Source: Halobellus salinus | Lineage (GTDB): Archaea > Halobacteriota > Halobacteria > Halobacteriales > Haloferacaceae | DNA length: 45,019 bases | Assembly (NCBI RefSeq): GCF_014646875.1 | Contig: NZ_BMOC01000019.1 | Span: 1-45,019, forward strand | Direction of reading: 5' to 3' | Part shown: positions 30,844 to 39,519 of the stretch, in pieces | Layout of the letters: each line of letters starts with the position of its first letter | Position numbering within the stretch: the stretch's first letter is position 1 | Position numbers and translations under genes: made by a program | The notes under the pieces: model-generated | Database searches by the model: none | What the model was told of the DNA's origin: nothing | Seen by the model: only the letters and a program-made list of their open reading frames with translations

Positions 30844-33005
30844 GTTCTTTCAACCTCGATGAAGGCGGCCAAGTTCGTTTCACGGGCCTCCGCAATTTCG
30901 CTTTGAATTTCCGTCCGATCCCAGCCGAGTGGTGACAGCACGCTCTCGACAGCTCTGACGAGTTGTGTCTCGTAGTACGACGCATCGTACGACTCAATCT
31001 CCTCGTGAGCCAATGCAACCCGCTCTCGTGAGTTTTTCTCGTCGTCGACGACGACGTACTCGAGGTCCTGTCCTGGGTGGACAGCGAGATCCTGCTCGCG
31101 AGCCCGCTTTAGCGCCGCCACGTTCTGGGTGTTCTGAGAGTAGCCTTCCAGCGGCTTCGAGACGCGATTCCGTTCGACGAGCTGCTCGACCGGCACCGTT
31201 CCAGTGTGGAGGCGCTTGATCGCGTCTTGGAGACAGTCGAGGACAGCGTCCGGAGATCGAGTCACGTCGAGCCGTTCGAGACAGTCCCGCTGGATGTCCT
31301 CGATGAACTGCGGGGTCGAACGCTGCCGGGCTTCGATCCCTCTGATCTTGAAGTCGTCGTCGCCGGCGACCTTCCCGAAGTACTTCGTCAACGCCCCGGC
31401 GTCGCTCTCGCGCTGCGGCACGAACGCGACCCAGTCGTAGTGGGCTTCGTGTTCAAGCCGAATCTCGACGCGCTCCGTGATCTCCGTCGCGAGCGTGTCG
31501 AGGTTTTCGCGTTCATCATCGTCGACGTCGGGGTCCGGGGTCACCCAGATGGAGTCGACGATACCGTGAACGACCCGCCAGCCGCCAGCTTCCAGCCGCT
31601 GTTTCGCCGTCAGCAGAATCTCGCGAGCGAACGCGTTGATTGCCTCGTGGCACTCGATGCGACCGAACTTCGCGTTGCTGAACCCTTGATAGCCGAAGCA
31701 GGCGACGAGGATCCACTTCAGCGCTCCCGACCGCCCCTCGAGCTCAGCCAGTCGTTCCTCGTCGGGATCGTCCCGTTCCTTCTCGCGACGGATGGCCGCC
31801 TTGATCTCGTCGCGGGCGTCGATGATCGGCTGGAGGACATCGACGAGGTAGCCCGGGTCGTCGCAGATCGAGTACCCGAGGCCGGGGACGTCGTCGCGGT
31901 CGCTGTGGCAGCTACACCGGATGACGTCCGGTGAGACGTTCCGAGTGCAGATGATATTCGGATACAACGAGGAGAAGTCGAGTTCGTGGACGTTCTCGTG
32001 GAGCCCGACTTCGGGTGCGAAGATGAAGCCGCCGCGGTCGGCGTCGTGGAGCGTCCCCATCGGCTTGTAGAACTCGTGGCGCCAGGAGTTCCATGGGACG
32101 AGGACGCCGCGGTCGTGGGCCTCACAAATCTGGATCGCCGTGAGTACGTTCCCGATCGACGCCCACGCGAGTTCCTGGACGGGCTTTTTCGAGCGCGACA
32201 TGAGGTCGAGGACGCCGTCAAGGTTCGTCTCCCCGTAGAAGAACGTGTTCGACTCGTCGATGATCGCCCGGCCGGGCACGTTGTACCGCGCCGGCGAGTG
32301 ACCGACGCGGCCGTAGCTCGAGTACGTCGACCGGCTCGCCAGCTGCTGGTAGTTGACGTCCGGCCACCGACTCAACGAGAAGTCGTCGACGCTGGCGTCC
32401 GTCGCCATCTCGTGGAGGGTCGGGACGATCTCGCTCGTCGAGCAGACCAGGACATCCGGATCGTGTGCTTCGAGCGCCCCTTGGACGGCGGTCAGGATAT
32501 CCGTCGACGAGCCAGTGACGGTGTCGCCGGCGACGGACAGCTCCCCATAGACGTCGTTGCTCGTTTCGGTCACCGGGACGCTGAGCCGGAGCGTCGACAG
32601 CTCGCTCGCCGGTGTCGGATCGATGCCGGTCTCCAGACAGTACCGGAACTCTCGCGAGAAGTCGACATTGAAACAGGCGAGATCTCCGACTGGATAGGAC
32701 GACAGCTGGCGCGCTTGCTGGGCGAGTGGAGTTACGCGGTCGATGTGGGCAACGTCGACGGCAAGGACTGTCTCCTCGTCCCGTCGAAAGCCTGGTCGTC
32801 GCGCAACCATTTCGGTCGCGACGACGTTCGGGTGCTGGTCGTACACCGACTGGAGCGTCGTGAGGTCGAGGTCGGACGCTGGGTCGCGAGCGGCGACGTA
32901 GAAGCGTGGGGTGTAGTCATCGCGCTCGGTCGCGACGGCGCCGTCGGCAGTTGCCTCCCACTCCAAGACACGGCCGTCGTCTAGGAAGTCAATACTGAAT
33001 GGCAT
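30840..33005 (-). CDS. polB: Family-B DNA polymerase, PolB2-like, with degenerate exonuclease
   Basis: 721 residues starting MPFSIDFLDDGRVLEWEATA. Polymerase motif A is ELDFSSLYPNII with D343. Motif B is KWILVACFGYQG, where N-S of Kx3NSxYG is V-A. Motif C is HGIVDS at 480-485 in place of YGDTDS. The retained D484 matches the metal-binding second aspartate, while the first is I. Exonuclease motifs seem lost: the ExoI site reads LSVPVTET for FDIE, and no Y-x3-D is seen near NVLTAIQI. So synthesis may be kept and proofreading not. A separate exonuclease is encoded at 37611-38255. ATG 33005 chosen from the family N-terminus; 33032 is an alternative. Confidence 0.85.
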   Translation of the reverse strand: MPFSIDFLDDGRVLEWEATADGAVATERDDYTPRFYVAARDPASDLDLTTLQSVYDQHPNVVATEMVARRPGFRRDEETVLAVDVAHIDRVTPLAQQARQLSSYPVGDLACFNVDFSREFRYCLETGIDPTPASELSTLRLSVPVTETSNDVYGELSVAGDTVTGSSTDILTAVQGALEAHDPDVLVCSTSEIVPTLHEMATDASVDDFSLSRWPDVNYQQLASRSTYSSYGRVGHSPARYNVPGRAIIDESNTFFYGETNLDGVLDLMSRSKKPVQELAWASIGNVLTAIQICEAHDRGVLVPWNSWRHEFYKPMGTLHDADRGGFIFAPEVGLHENVHELDFSSLYPNIICTRNVSPDVIRCSCHSDRDDVPGLGYSICDDPGYLVDVLQPIIDARDEIKAAIRREKERDDPDEERLAELEGRSGALKWILVACFGYQGFSNAKFGRIECHEAINAFAREILLTAKQRLEAGGWRVVHGIVDSIWVTPDPDVDDDERENLDTLATEITERVEIRLEHEAHYDWVAFVPQRESDAGALTKYFGKVAGDDDFKIRGIEARQRSTPQFIEDIQRDCLERLDVTRSPDAVLDCLQDAIKRLHTGTVPVEQLVERNRVSKPLEGYSQNTQNVAALKRAREQDLAVHPGQDLEYVVVDDEKNSRERVALAHEEIESYDASYYETQLVRAVESVLSPLGWDRTEIQSEIAEARETNLAAFIEVERT

Positions 33006-33342
33006 TTTGGCTCTTTCTCTACCAAAATTCATGAGTCGCCGGTCAATAGGCGGTGGCGTGTCATTTCCAGAATTCAGAAATTTTGCTCATGAACGCGCAA
33101 CAGACCCTATGCCGTCTGTTTCTCCCTTTTGTACCTTTCCGGAATGCGTTCCGGAATCCGTGTCTGCTTTCTGTAATATGAGCTACCGCTAACCCAGTCT
33201 GCTAATATATTCAAAAATGACAAAGGATGTTGAATACAGAGGAGGACTATCTGTGTCCACCATCTTCCGATGAATCAGACGTTAGAGTAGGTTTCAGTAC
33301 TGACCGAAAACTTACTGGGCACTCATCAGAAAACCATATTTA
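33006..33342. promoter_or_regulatory. Divergent region between polB and a membrane-protein gene
   Basis: Contains TTTCCAGAATTCAGAAA (33064-33080), a near-symmetric element, and two copies of TTCCGGAAT (33137-33145 and 33149-33157) 12 bases apart. Similar TTTCCGGAA elements precede other replication genes in this window. No gene seen. Confidence 0.5.
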
Positions 33343-35571
33343 ATGCAGAAACGTCGATGGATCGTTCTCAAACTGACAGGCCTGCTCAAACCTGTCTATC
33401 GCCGGCTAGGATTCTTCCCATATCGAGGTTCCATATTACTGCAGAGAAACACCGAGACGAAACCGTGGGCCAGCAGAGAGAAACTAAAACAGACTATCTA
33501 CGGTCTCTATGAGCGACGATATACATCGGCCACAGCGCTTCTACTGCTGATTAGTACATTTCTTCTCACTGCCGCAGTGAATATCTCCCCGTTCGCCACC
33601 CCCAGCTGGTTTGCTGTCAGCACTGTGTGGCAAACCCATGCAACGATAATCGGGCTAAGCTTCGTCGTTCTAGTTTTTCTCCTTGAAATAGTTTCGCGAA
33701 GCCGCCTTGTTGAGGGTGCGTTAGAACAGTTCCTGCGGAAATCGATGGTGCTACCCATCCTCGTCTACTCACTTCTTGGGAGCCTGATTATCGGTATTTT
33801 GGTCCTGTATCCGGGTCTCCGAACAGATTGGATTAATCCGAATCTACCTGCTATATTTTTCACCGTCACTATTCTTGGCGTAATGTTTGTCTATTGGAAA
33901 GTTGTTACACTGGTGCTGACCGACGAGACCGACCAGGAAGCATACAGCATATTGAAAACCAATATCACCCAGAAAATCCATCAAGATGTCACGATATATG
34001 AATACGACCAGATCCTAGAAACTGAACTACCAGAGGGCGTTGAAACACAGAAAACGCTGTATCCATACTATGGTGGTGGAAAGGATTCTCTGACAGCTGA
34101 GGACCTTGATCTGGATGGAGTGGTCGCAGACATACACACTCCGACTTTGGCCTATGGCGTCTCTGAACTCATACGCATCGGTGAAATCCATCAAGAAGAC
34201 AGTGACGAACCAGATGAAGAGAAGGATCACCCCGTCGAGATCCGCGTCAAAATCGGGGATCAGCTACAGGAGTTCTCATCAATCCTTCACATTGATTCAG
34301 ATTTCTTCCACAAGGAGATGGAATCAGTCTATCCTATCATCGCATCTAGCATACTCACCCGACCGGGAACAGGACGAAACGATACTATCCGGACCATCCA
34401 CAAGTATACCGATTTTATGGATCAAGAAGGCAAGCGAATCGTCCGAAATGCAGAGACACGATCATTCCTCTACTTCTTAGAACAATACGAAGACGTGGTG
34501 CTTCACTCGTTGAATGAGTTGGAGGAAGCTCGATTCCTAATCGAGGAACACCGCTACACAAACGCCGATCTCCCATTCTATAACCTTGATCAGATCCTGT
34601 TCCGCGTCTTCGAGGAGTCGCTTGATGAGATGAACCGTGAATTTGCCAACCACATCTTAGACTTAGTTGACGCCATCGTCAAAACGACGGCAGAAAGGGA
34701 ACTGTTTGGAGCCTACCAACGATATATGAACCTCTATTCCCGGTTCTATTTCGCTGTGGCACTACGGAAGGATACCCTCCCTGAGAATTTCTCGATCGAA
34801 ATCACCGATCATCTCATCGAAAACTTCCAATTCTCCGTAATAAACGGAGAAAATAAAGACTATGACGTGCTTGATGATCTTGACGGGTTTGACCACTCCG
34901 TTACCAGCTACAGCGAGGTCGCGCTGGACCAAGCTCACCGGATGTTCAAATATGCATTTGAAAACCAGGATGCTCGAGCATTCACGAAGTTATGGAATGC
35001 AGTTAGCCCGCTCCGAGACACCGATAATAACGCTGTATTAGAAACCGTCCGGCGAGAATCAGAGAATCTGCGGTTTAATGCTGCTGCGATGACTTATGAT
35101 ATCTCGAAGGACAGCGAAAAATACCAAGACACGTTTGACACGATCTACAACCGCTGCATATTGAAGACGTATCACGAGCTCCCTAGGCTGTTTGACATCT
35201 ATTTCAGGATCCAGGAAAAAGACGGTCACCGCACCCGATGGGGACGGTGGGGCCACCAAGAACATGATATTATTCAAGAGATGCATGGGAAGCCATACTC
35301 AATTGAGCCAGAGTACAGCTTGGGCGAGTTCTACTGCTTTACCGGAATTATGTCCGGTTTTCTTTCCGATGACCGTGAACTCAACCCGTTGAATGGGAAG
35401 TCACTGAGCGATGAGGATTTTCGCCGCATCAGGATGTCCTCCCATGATGTGAGACGGAAGAAGCCATTTCTTGGGGTGCGACAATACGTTGATGAAGACG
35501 ATTATGAGGAGAGGGCTGACCGGTTCATAGAGTACCACGAAGAAATCGTTGAGGAGGACCAGTCAGAATAG
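33343..35571 (+). CDS. Large membrane protein of unknown function, AT-rich
   Basis: 742 residues. Four membrane segments near the N-terminus: 62-84 (ATALLLLISTFLLTAAV), 98-117 (ATIIGLSFVVLVFLLEIV), 135-157 (MVLPILVYSLLGSLIIGILV) and 168-192 (PAIFFTVTILGVMFVYW). About 540 cytoplasmic residues follow, helical and acidic, with no known domain (for example AETRSFLYFLEQYEDVVLHS). Codon use is clearly AT-richer than polB or the genes after 35.9 kb, and it lies between polB and a scar of a second polB, so it looks like acquired cargo. A membrane-effector role in defence is possible, not shown. Confidence 0.7.
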   Translation: MQKRRWIVLKLTGLLKPVYRRLGFFPYRGSILLQRNTETKPWASREKLKQTIYGLYERRYTSATALLLLISTFLLTAAVNISPFATPSWFAVSTVWQTHATIIGLSFVVLVFLLEIVSRSRLVEGALEQFLRKSMVLPILVYSLLGSLIIGILVLYPGLRTDWINPNLPAIFFTVTILGVMFVYWKVVTLVLTDETDQEAYSILKTNITQKIHQDVTIYEYDQILETELPEGVETQKTLYPYYGGGKDSLTAEDLDLDGVVADIHTPTLAYGVSELIRIGEIHQEDSDEPDEEKDHPVEIRVKIGDQLQEFSSILHIDSDFFHKEMESVYPIIASSILTRPGTGRNDTIRTIHKYTDFMDQEGKRIVRNAETRSFLYFLEQYEDVVLHSLNELEEARFLIEEHRYTNADLPFYNLDQILFRVFEESLDEMNREFANHILDLVDAIVKTTAERELFGAYQRYMNLYSRFYFAVALRKDTLPENFSIEITDHLIENFQFSVINGENKDYDVLDDLDGFDHSVTSYSEVALDQAHRMFKYAFENQDARAFTKLWNAVSPLRDTDNNAVLETVRRESENLRFNAAAMTYDISKDSEKYQDTFDTIYNRCILKTYHELPRLFDIYFRIQEKDGHRTRWGRWGHQEHDIIQEMHGKPYSIEPEYSLGEFYCFTGIMSGFLSDDRELNPLNGKSLSDEDFRRIRMSSHDVRRKKPFLGVRQYVDEDDYEERADRFIEYHEEIVEEDQSE

Positions 35572-35606
35572 GAGGTGTTCGCTTAGAAACGCCCTCAAGT
35601 TTAGGT

Positions 35607-35785
35607 AACTGAGAAGCGCCGGCGGCAGCGGGTTCCGGTGGTTCAACAGCCCGCTCGCGTCAGCGTGCTCGCGGGCGTACTCGAACAGCCGGTCGAACCA
35701 TGGCTGGTCGCGACGCCGCTGTCGGCGATTGCCTCCCACCCCTGGACGCGACCATCATCCAGAAGTCGATAGTATACTGCTCCAT
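35607..35785 (-). pseudogene. Scar of a second polB joined to a DUF8156-like gene fragment
   Basis: Read on the minus strand from the ATG at 35785: MEQYTIDF, then (after a one-base shift) LDDGRVQGWEAIADSGVAT. This matches the start of the intact PolB (MPFSIDFLDDGRVLEWEATADGAVAT). The text then changes to RDQPWFDRLFEYAREHADAS and GLLNHRNP, the middle of the gene at 38252-38572. Both parents share GGTCGCGACG at the switch point, so the join is probably a deletion at a 10-bp microhomology. TTTCCGGAATTC at 35814-35825 resembles the polB upstream element. Confidence 0.7.
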
Positions 35786-35914
35786 CCTACTCGTTCACCC
35801 CTCCGTCGTTCGCTTTCCGGAATTCACCTGGCTGAATTCAGCCAGTGCATCTCCTGTGAGGAGAATATAGCATTTCACCTATGAACTATGTTACTCTGAA
35901 CTGTGCGTTTCCAT

Positions 35915-36504
35915 ATGAACGACCGAATTCCACCAGAGGAGTTTGCAGACGTCAACGAAGCGGTCGGCGAGGAATGGGAAGCAGAAACACACCCTATGAG
36001 CGCATTCGACACGTCGTTGCGCATACGTACAACCCCGTTTCAGCTGATGCCGTAGCTGACGATGCACGGACGGCTCCAAAGACCGCTCGAAAGCACCTGA
36101 ATACACTCGCGGATGAGGGGTTTGCCGAGACGACACCCGGCGAATATGGCGGCACGCTCTATCGGCGCTCTCCTGAATCACTCGTCGTCGAACAGGCTGT
36201 TGACATCCTCGAGCACGTTTCGACCGACGAACTTGTAACGCGAATCCAGGAGATACGTGAGCAACTCACCGAGTATAGGTTGGAATTCGGCGTCGAATCT
36301 CCCAAGGAGTTGGTTGTTGACCAGACGAATCAGACGCTCTCCGAATCCGGGTCTCCAGAGGACGAGATTGACCTAGAGACGATTCGTGAGTGGAAGACGC
36401 TCCGCCGAGACCTCGCGTTCGCGAACGCTGCGATCTCGATCGGCAATGCCGAGCAATTCGTCGGCACTGGCCATCGCTCAATCGGCGATAGCGGTCCTGC
36501 CTGA
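35915..36504 (+). pseudogene. DUF7342-like winged-helix gene with a 2-base frameshift
   Basis: From the ATG at 35915 the frame reads MNDRIPPEEFADVNEAVGEE WEAET. It then must jump frame to go on as TPYERIRHVVAHTYNPVSAD, the expected family sequence. The jump falls in AAACACACCC at about 35985-35994, where an extra AC would explain it. Past this point the frame is intact to 36504: HTH (AVADDARTAPKTARKHLNTL), a wing with GGTLYRRS, then helices (LVTRIQEIREQLTEYRLEFG). It could still be made from a start at 35974 (MGSRNTPYERIRH), lacking the first 25 residues. No toxin gene follows it, unlike the next copy. Confidence 0.65.
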
Positions 36505-36607
36505 GTGAGCGAACTGGGTGGGGTTGTCGACCTGACAGCATGGCAAGACAAAAGAATATATTTTGGTCGGAGAAAGAAATATGTGGTCTTAACCCGTTGG
36601 TCGAAGT

Positions 36608-37126
36608 ATGTCAGATGACGTCCGTCGCGACGGCCCGCCGTCATTCGACCGGCCATTCGAAGGCGAGGACACGAAACAACGCGTGTACGGCGCGGTCCTC
36701 CATGCACGAGAGCCGATGACGGCCGCCGAGATTGCCGAGCGTGCAGACTGCTCCGAAGAGTCCGCACGGACGCATCTGTCCTTCTACGCTGACCTTGGCA
36801 TCGTTATCCACCACGATGGCCGTCCAGCTCGGTACGAGCGCAACGACGACTACTTCGAGTGGCGCCGAGTGAATGAGTTGGCGAACGTACACACCGTCGA
36901 AGAACTACAGGCTCGGGTCTCGGATCTCACCGACCAAATAGAAGCATACCGCGAGGAGTACGACGCTGACTCGCCCGGTGATGTCGATGTTCTCGAATTC
37001 GACGCCGAGCGCGTTGACGCCGTGTATGCGGACCTCGGGGACTGGGCGACCACAATCGAGGAGCGCCGACTCCACGAGCGTGCCCGCCAGAAGGCGACTA
37101 GCTCCACAGCGTCCTCCCACGGCTGA
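36608..37126 (+). CDS. DUF7342-like winged-helix protein, antitoxin candidate
   Basis: 172 residues. HTH at 33-60 (PMTAAEIAERADCSEESART), then a wing region (HDGRPARYERNDDYFEWRRV) and a long helix (EELQARVSDLTDQIEAYREE). This is the haloarchaeal DUF7342 layout. A TATA-like AATATATTTT is about 50 bases upstream. Two bases after its stop the next gene begins, so they form a pair. The pairing with a TumE-like protein suggests regulator and antitoxin. Confidence 0.7.
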   Translation: MSDDVRRDGPPSFDRPFEGEDTKQRVYGAVLHAREPMTAAEIAERADCSEESARTHLSFYADLGIVIHHDGRPARYERNDDYFEWRRVNELANVHTVEELQARVSDLTDQIEAYREEYDADSPGDVDVLEFDAERVDAVYADLGDWATTIEERRLHERARQKATSSTASSHG

Positions 37127-37128
37127 CA

Positions 37129-37560
37129 ATGGTACCGGCCGACGACGGCGCGAGTCCCGCGCCACTGGACCGTGCGGTGTTAGAGCGGATACAGTCCCGA
37201 TTCGCTGGCCGTCGGATGTTCGAAGCAGTGGACCTCGTCAAAGGGGGGAAGCTCTATCTCCGTGTCGAACTCGCCGGTGATTACTACCCGGGTGATGTGT
37301 CTGCTCGGTTCGAGATTCGATGGTATCGCAACGACGACTTCACCGTTCACTATCAAGAAGAGCGCCAAGAGAGCGTATGGAAGTGTCGCTGGGACCGCCA
37401 CCCCAGCAGTCACAACGAACGAGACCACTTCCATCCGCCGCCGGACGCAAGTCGCGCCGACGCAGAAGACGCACAGTGGCCTCAAGACCATCGTGACGTC
37501 TGCCGCCTTGCCCTCGATTACGTCGAAGAACGGATCGAAACTCTGTGGGAACAGCAGTAG
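37129..37560 (+). CDS. TumE-like (DUF6516-like) protein, toxin candidate
   Basis: 143 residues. A beta-rich core: KLYLRVELAGDYYPGDVSAR, FEIRWYRNDDFTVHYQEE, then WKCRWDRHPSSHNERDHFHP. A strand ending in a W-D-x-H followed by an H-x-H-P run is reminiscent of the DUF6516/TumE toxins, but here it is longer than usual. The C-terminal helix is HRDVCRLALDYVEERIETLW. It follows the HTH gene by 2 bases. Family assignment is tentative and rests on the W-D-x-H and H-x-H-P pattern plus gene order. Confidence 0.5.
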   Translation: MVPADDGASPAPLDRAVLERIQSRFAGRRMFEAVDLVKGGKLYLRVELAGDYYPGDVSARFEIRWYRNDDFTVHYQEERQESVWKCRWDRHPSSHNERDHFHPPPDASRADAEDAQWPQDHRDVCRLALDYVEERIETLWEQQ

Positions 37561-37610
37561 GACGCAAAACAGCCTCGCTGCCTTCAATCCTGCTTGAAAC
37601 GCGTGATCTT

Positions 37611-38255
37611 CTATGCGATAGGCTCCAGCGACTTCATAGAGAAATCTGACTTTGAGCAATAGCGTTCTGCAAGGTTCATCAACGCTCGAGTCCGTCGGAT
37701 ATCGGCCACGTTGTGGATGATGAGTGGCTCGTAGGCGCCCTCCTTCCATGCGGTGACCGCTTCACTACTGTCGGTGAATGGATCAAGGTCGTTCAATCCG
37801 GCGCCAATCAGTTCCTCGTAGACGCCACTCAGCGTATCTTCACTCGTATTGAAGCGCGTCTCGAAGACGTCCATCACGTCGACGTATGGCAACGTGCCAA
37901 AGGGCCACTCAAGCCCGTGCGTACAGAGCCGTGTGCGAAGGAACGGGAGGTCGAATCCTCCGTTCCACCGCTCACCGTTGTACGCAACCAGCTTAGCATC
38001 ACGTTGGGTGAGTGTCGACGTGACAAACGTCGCCAGTTCGTTCAGGAGTCCCTGTTCGCTGTCGTGGAGTGAGAGCTGTACCGGTGTCTGGAGGGCGTCA
38101 TTGAGCCGATCTGCTAGGCCTGCTTCTGGTGTCGTTCCGGTATGGAGAAACACTCGCGACGAGACCGCCGAATCGAACCCAACTACTGTGAGTTCATCAC
38201 CGGCCTGAAATCCCGTTGTTTCGATGTCGAAGGCGATTGTCGTCAACTGAGTCAT
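37611..38255 (-). CDS. Stand-alone 3'-5' exonuclease (DEDD, RNase H-like fold)
   Basis: 214 residues. ExoI FDIETTG with D10 and E12; ExoII AYNGERWNGGFDLPFL with N93 and D102; ExoIII IIHNVADIRRTRAL with H181 and D185. All four metal-binding acidic residues are present, so it should be an active DnaQ/PolB-type proofreading exonuclease. It has nothing beyond the exonuclease domain. It overlaps the DUF8156-like gene by 4 bases and closes an operon RecA-like, DUF8156-like, exonuclease. Since the PolB at 30840 seems to lack exonuclease residues, this protein could provide proofreading in trans. Confidence 0.85.
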   Translation of the reverse strand: MTQLTTIAFDIETTGFQAGDELTVVGFDSAVSSRVFLHTGTTPEAGLADRLNDALQTPVQLSLHDSEQGLLNELATFVTSTLTQRDAKLVAYNGERWNGGFDLPFLRTRLCTHGLEWPFGTLPYVDVMDVFETRFNTSEDTLSGVYEELIGAGLNDLDPFTDSSEAVTAWKEGAYEPLIIHNVADIRRTRALMNLAERYCSKSDFSMKSLEPIA

Positions 38256-38572
38256 TCCGACCCTCCAGTGGTGCCTTCGCTAGACGATTGCTGCTGTTCG
38301 CCCCCAGTTTCCGAAAGCCGTCGTTCAAGCTCTGTTAGGCGTTCCTCGTGGTCGTCGAGGCGGGCCTCCTGTTCGAGATCAATGCTGAGCAGCGCCGGCA
38401 GCAGCGGGTTCTGGTGGTTCAACAGCCCGCTCGCGTCAGCGTGCTCGCGGGCGTACTCGAACAGCCGGTCGAAGCGCGGCTGGTCGCGACGCCGTAGTGC
38501 CCGCCGGAACTCCGCCCACCGTTCTTCGATGGCCCGGAGCGCATCCCGGTACGTCGGGTTCGTGCGCCCCAT
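38252..38572 (-). CDS. DUF8156-like small helical protein
   Basis: 106 residues starting MGRTNPTYRDALRAIEERWA. Arginine-rich helical N-terminal half (EFRRALRRRDQPRFDRLFEY, then AREHADASGLLNHQNPLLPA) and a C-terminal coiled coil (ARLDDHEERLTELERRLSET). Common near PolB genes on haloarchaeal plasmids as far as I recall. Starts two bases after the RecA-like gene and overlaps the exonuclease gene by 4 bases. The ATG at 38572 is preferred to 38605. A damaged copy of its middle part is in the scar at 35607-35785. Confidence 0.7.
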   Translation of the reverse strand: MGRTNPTYRDALRAIEERWAEFRRALRRRDQPRFDRLFEYAREHADASGLLNHQNPLLPALLSIDLEQEARLDDHEERLTELERRLSETGGEQQQSSSEGTTGGSE

Positions 38573-38574
38573 CG

Positions 38575-39519
38575 CTATCGGCCTCCTGTCCCGGTCGCGG
38601 TCCACGCATCGAGCAAGGGATCCGCGGTAGCCGACACTGTCTCCCCGTCAGCGGTGACGCCCGTCCCGACGCCTTCGGGAGTTGGCGTCGACGGCGCCGC
38701 CGTCGTCGGTTCAACGCCGAGCTGCGTGGCGCGTGCCGCGAGCAGCTGCTGCCAGTACGCGAACGTCGTCTGGTAGTACGCGCCGTCGTCGACGGGATAG
38801 ACGAGCGTCTCGAAGTCCTCGCCGACGACCCGTGGGCCCATCCGCGTCTGCTCGCACTCCAGGTGGTGGTCGGCGACCGTCGCGACTGTTTCGGTGAATT
38901 CGTTTCGTTCGTTTCGCGTAACGAGCACCGGGATGTCGTACCCCTCGGCGAACGTCGCTAACCGGGCGAGCGTTCGAGCCTGGAGGGTTTTCGCGTGGGT
39001 TTCACCGAGAGTATCGTCAGCACGGTACTGGGCGTCGACGGCCGGTGCGACGATGAGGGCAGGTGTGTGGGGCGACGTGTCCTCGTCACGACTCGGTTCC
39101 CCTCGACTGGCCGTCCCGGTGTCGGTGGTAGACATCTGGATCGACTTGTTCACTGCCGTTGGGAGATCACAGACGGCGCCGTAGTGCTGGTAGGCGGTAA
39201 ATCCGCGTGCCACGTGGATTCGGTTGAGCAACCGTTGACTGGGCGCGATCTGGGCGAGTGTCGTCGTCGTCGCGTGACCGTTTGCGTCGACCCAAAAGGC
39301 GGGCCCGTCGTTAAGGAGGAGGTGGTCGAGCACGAGCGACTGCAGGATCGGGACGCCGCGGCCTCCCTCGACGTCGAGCAGCGTGATGCCGTCGCTGAGT
39401 GACGGCAACAACATCTCGTCCGTAGCCGGATCGGCCTGGTCAGCGAGGGACCGATTGCGGTCAGCGCCCCGTGTCGGCTGGTCCACCGCCAATCGGTTCG
39501 ACGTTGAGTGTTCTCCCAT
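38575..39519 (-). CDS. RecA/RadA-like protein without Walker A
   Basis: 314 residues. Fold cues of RadA: SDGITLLDVEGGRGVPILQS (42-61) where the P-loop should be, PAFWVDANGHATTTTLAQIA, then LLNRIHVARGFTAYQHYGAV, and later PALIVAPAVDAQY in the Walker B place. The P-loop G-x4-G-K-T is absent (EGGRGVPILQ), so ATP hydrolysis is unlikely. It resembles the inactivated RecA-like partners of mutagenic polymerase cassettes (ImuA-type in bacteria). First gene of the operon with the DUF8156-like and exonuclease genes. A role in loading or guiding PolB is inference. Confidence 0.7.
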   Translation of the reverse strand: MGEHSTSNRLAVDQPTRGADRNRSLADQADPATDEMLLPSLSDGITLLDVEGGRGVPILQSLVLDHLLLNDGPAFWVDANGHATTTTLAQIAPSQRLLNRIHVARGFTAYQHYGAVCDLPTAVNKSIQMSTTDTGTASRGEPSRDEDTSPHTPALIVAPAVDAQYRADDTLGETHAKTLQARTLARLATFAEGYDIPVLVTRNERNEFTETVATVADHHLECEQTRMGPRVVGEDFETLVYPVDDGAYYQTTFAYWQQLLAARATQLGVEPTTAAPSTPTPEGVGTGVTADGETVSATADPLLDAWTATGTGGR

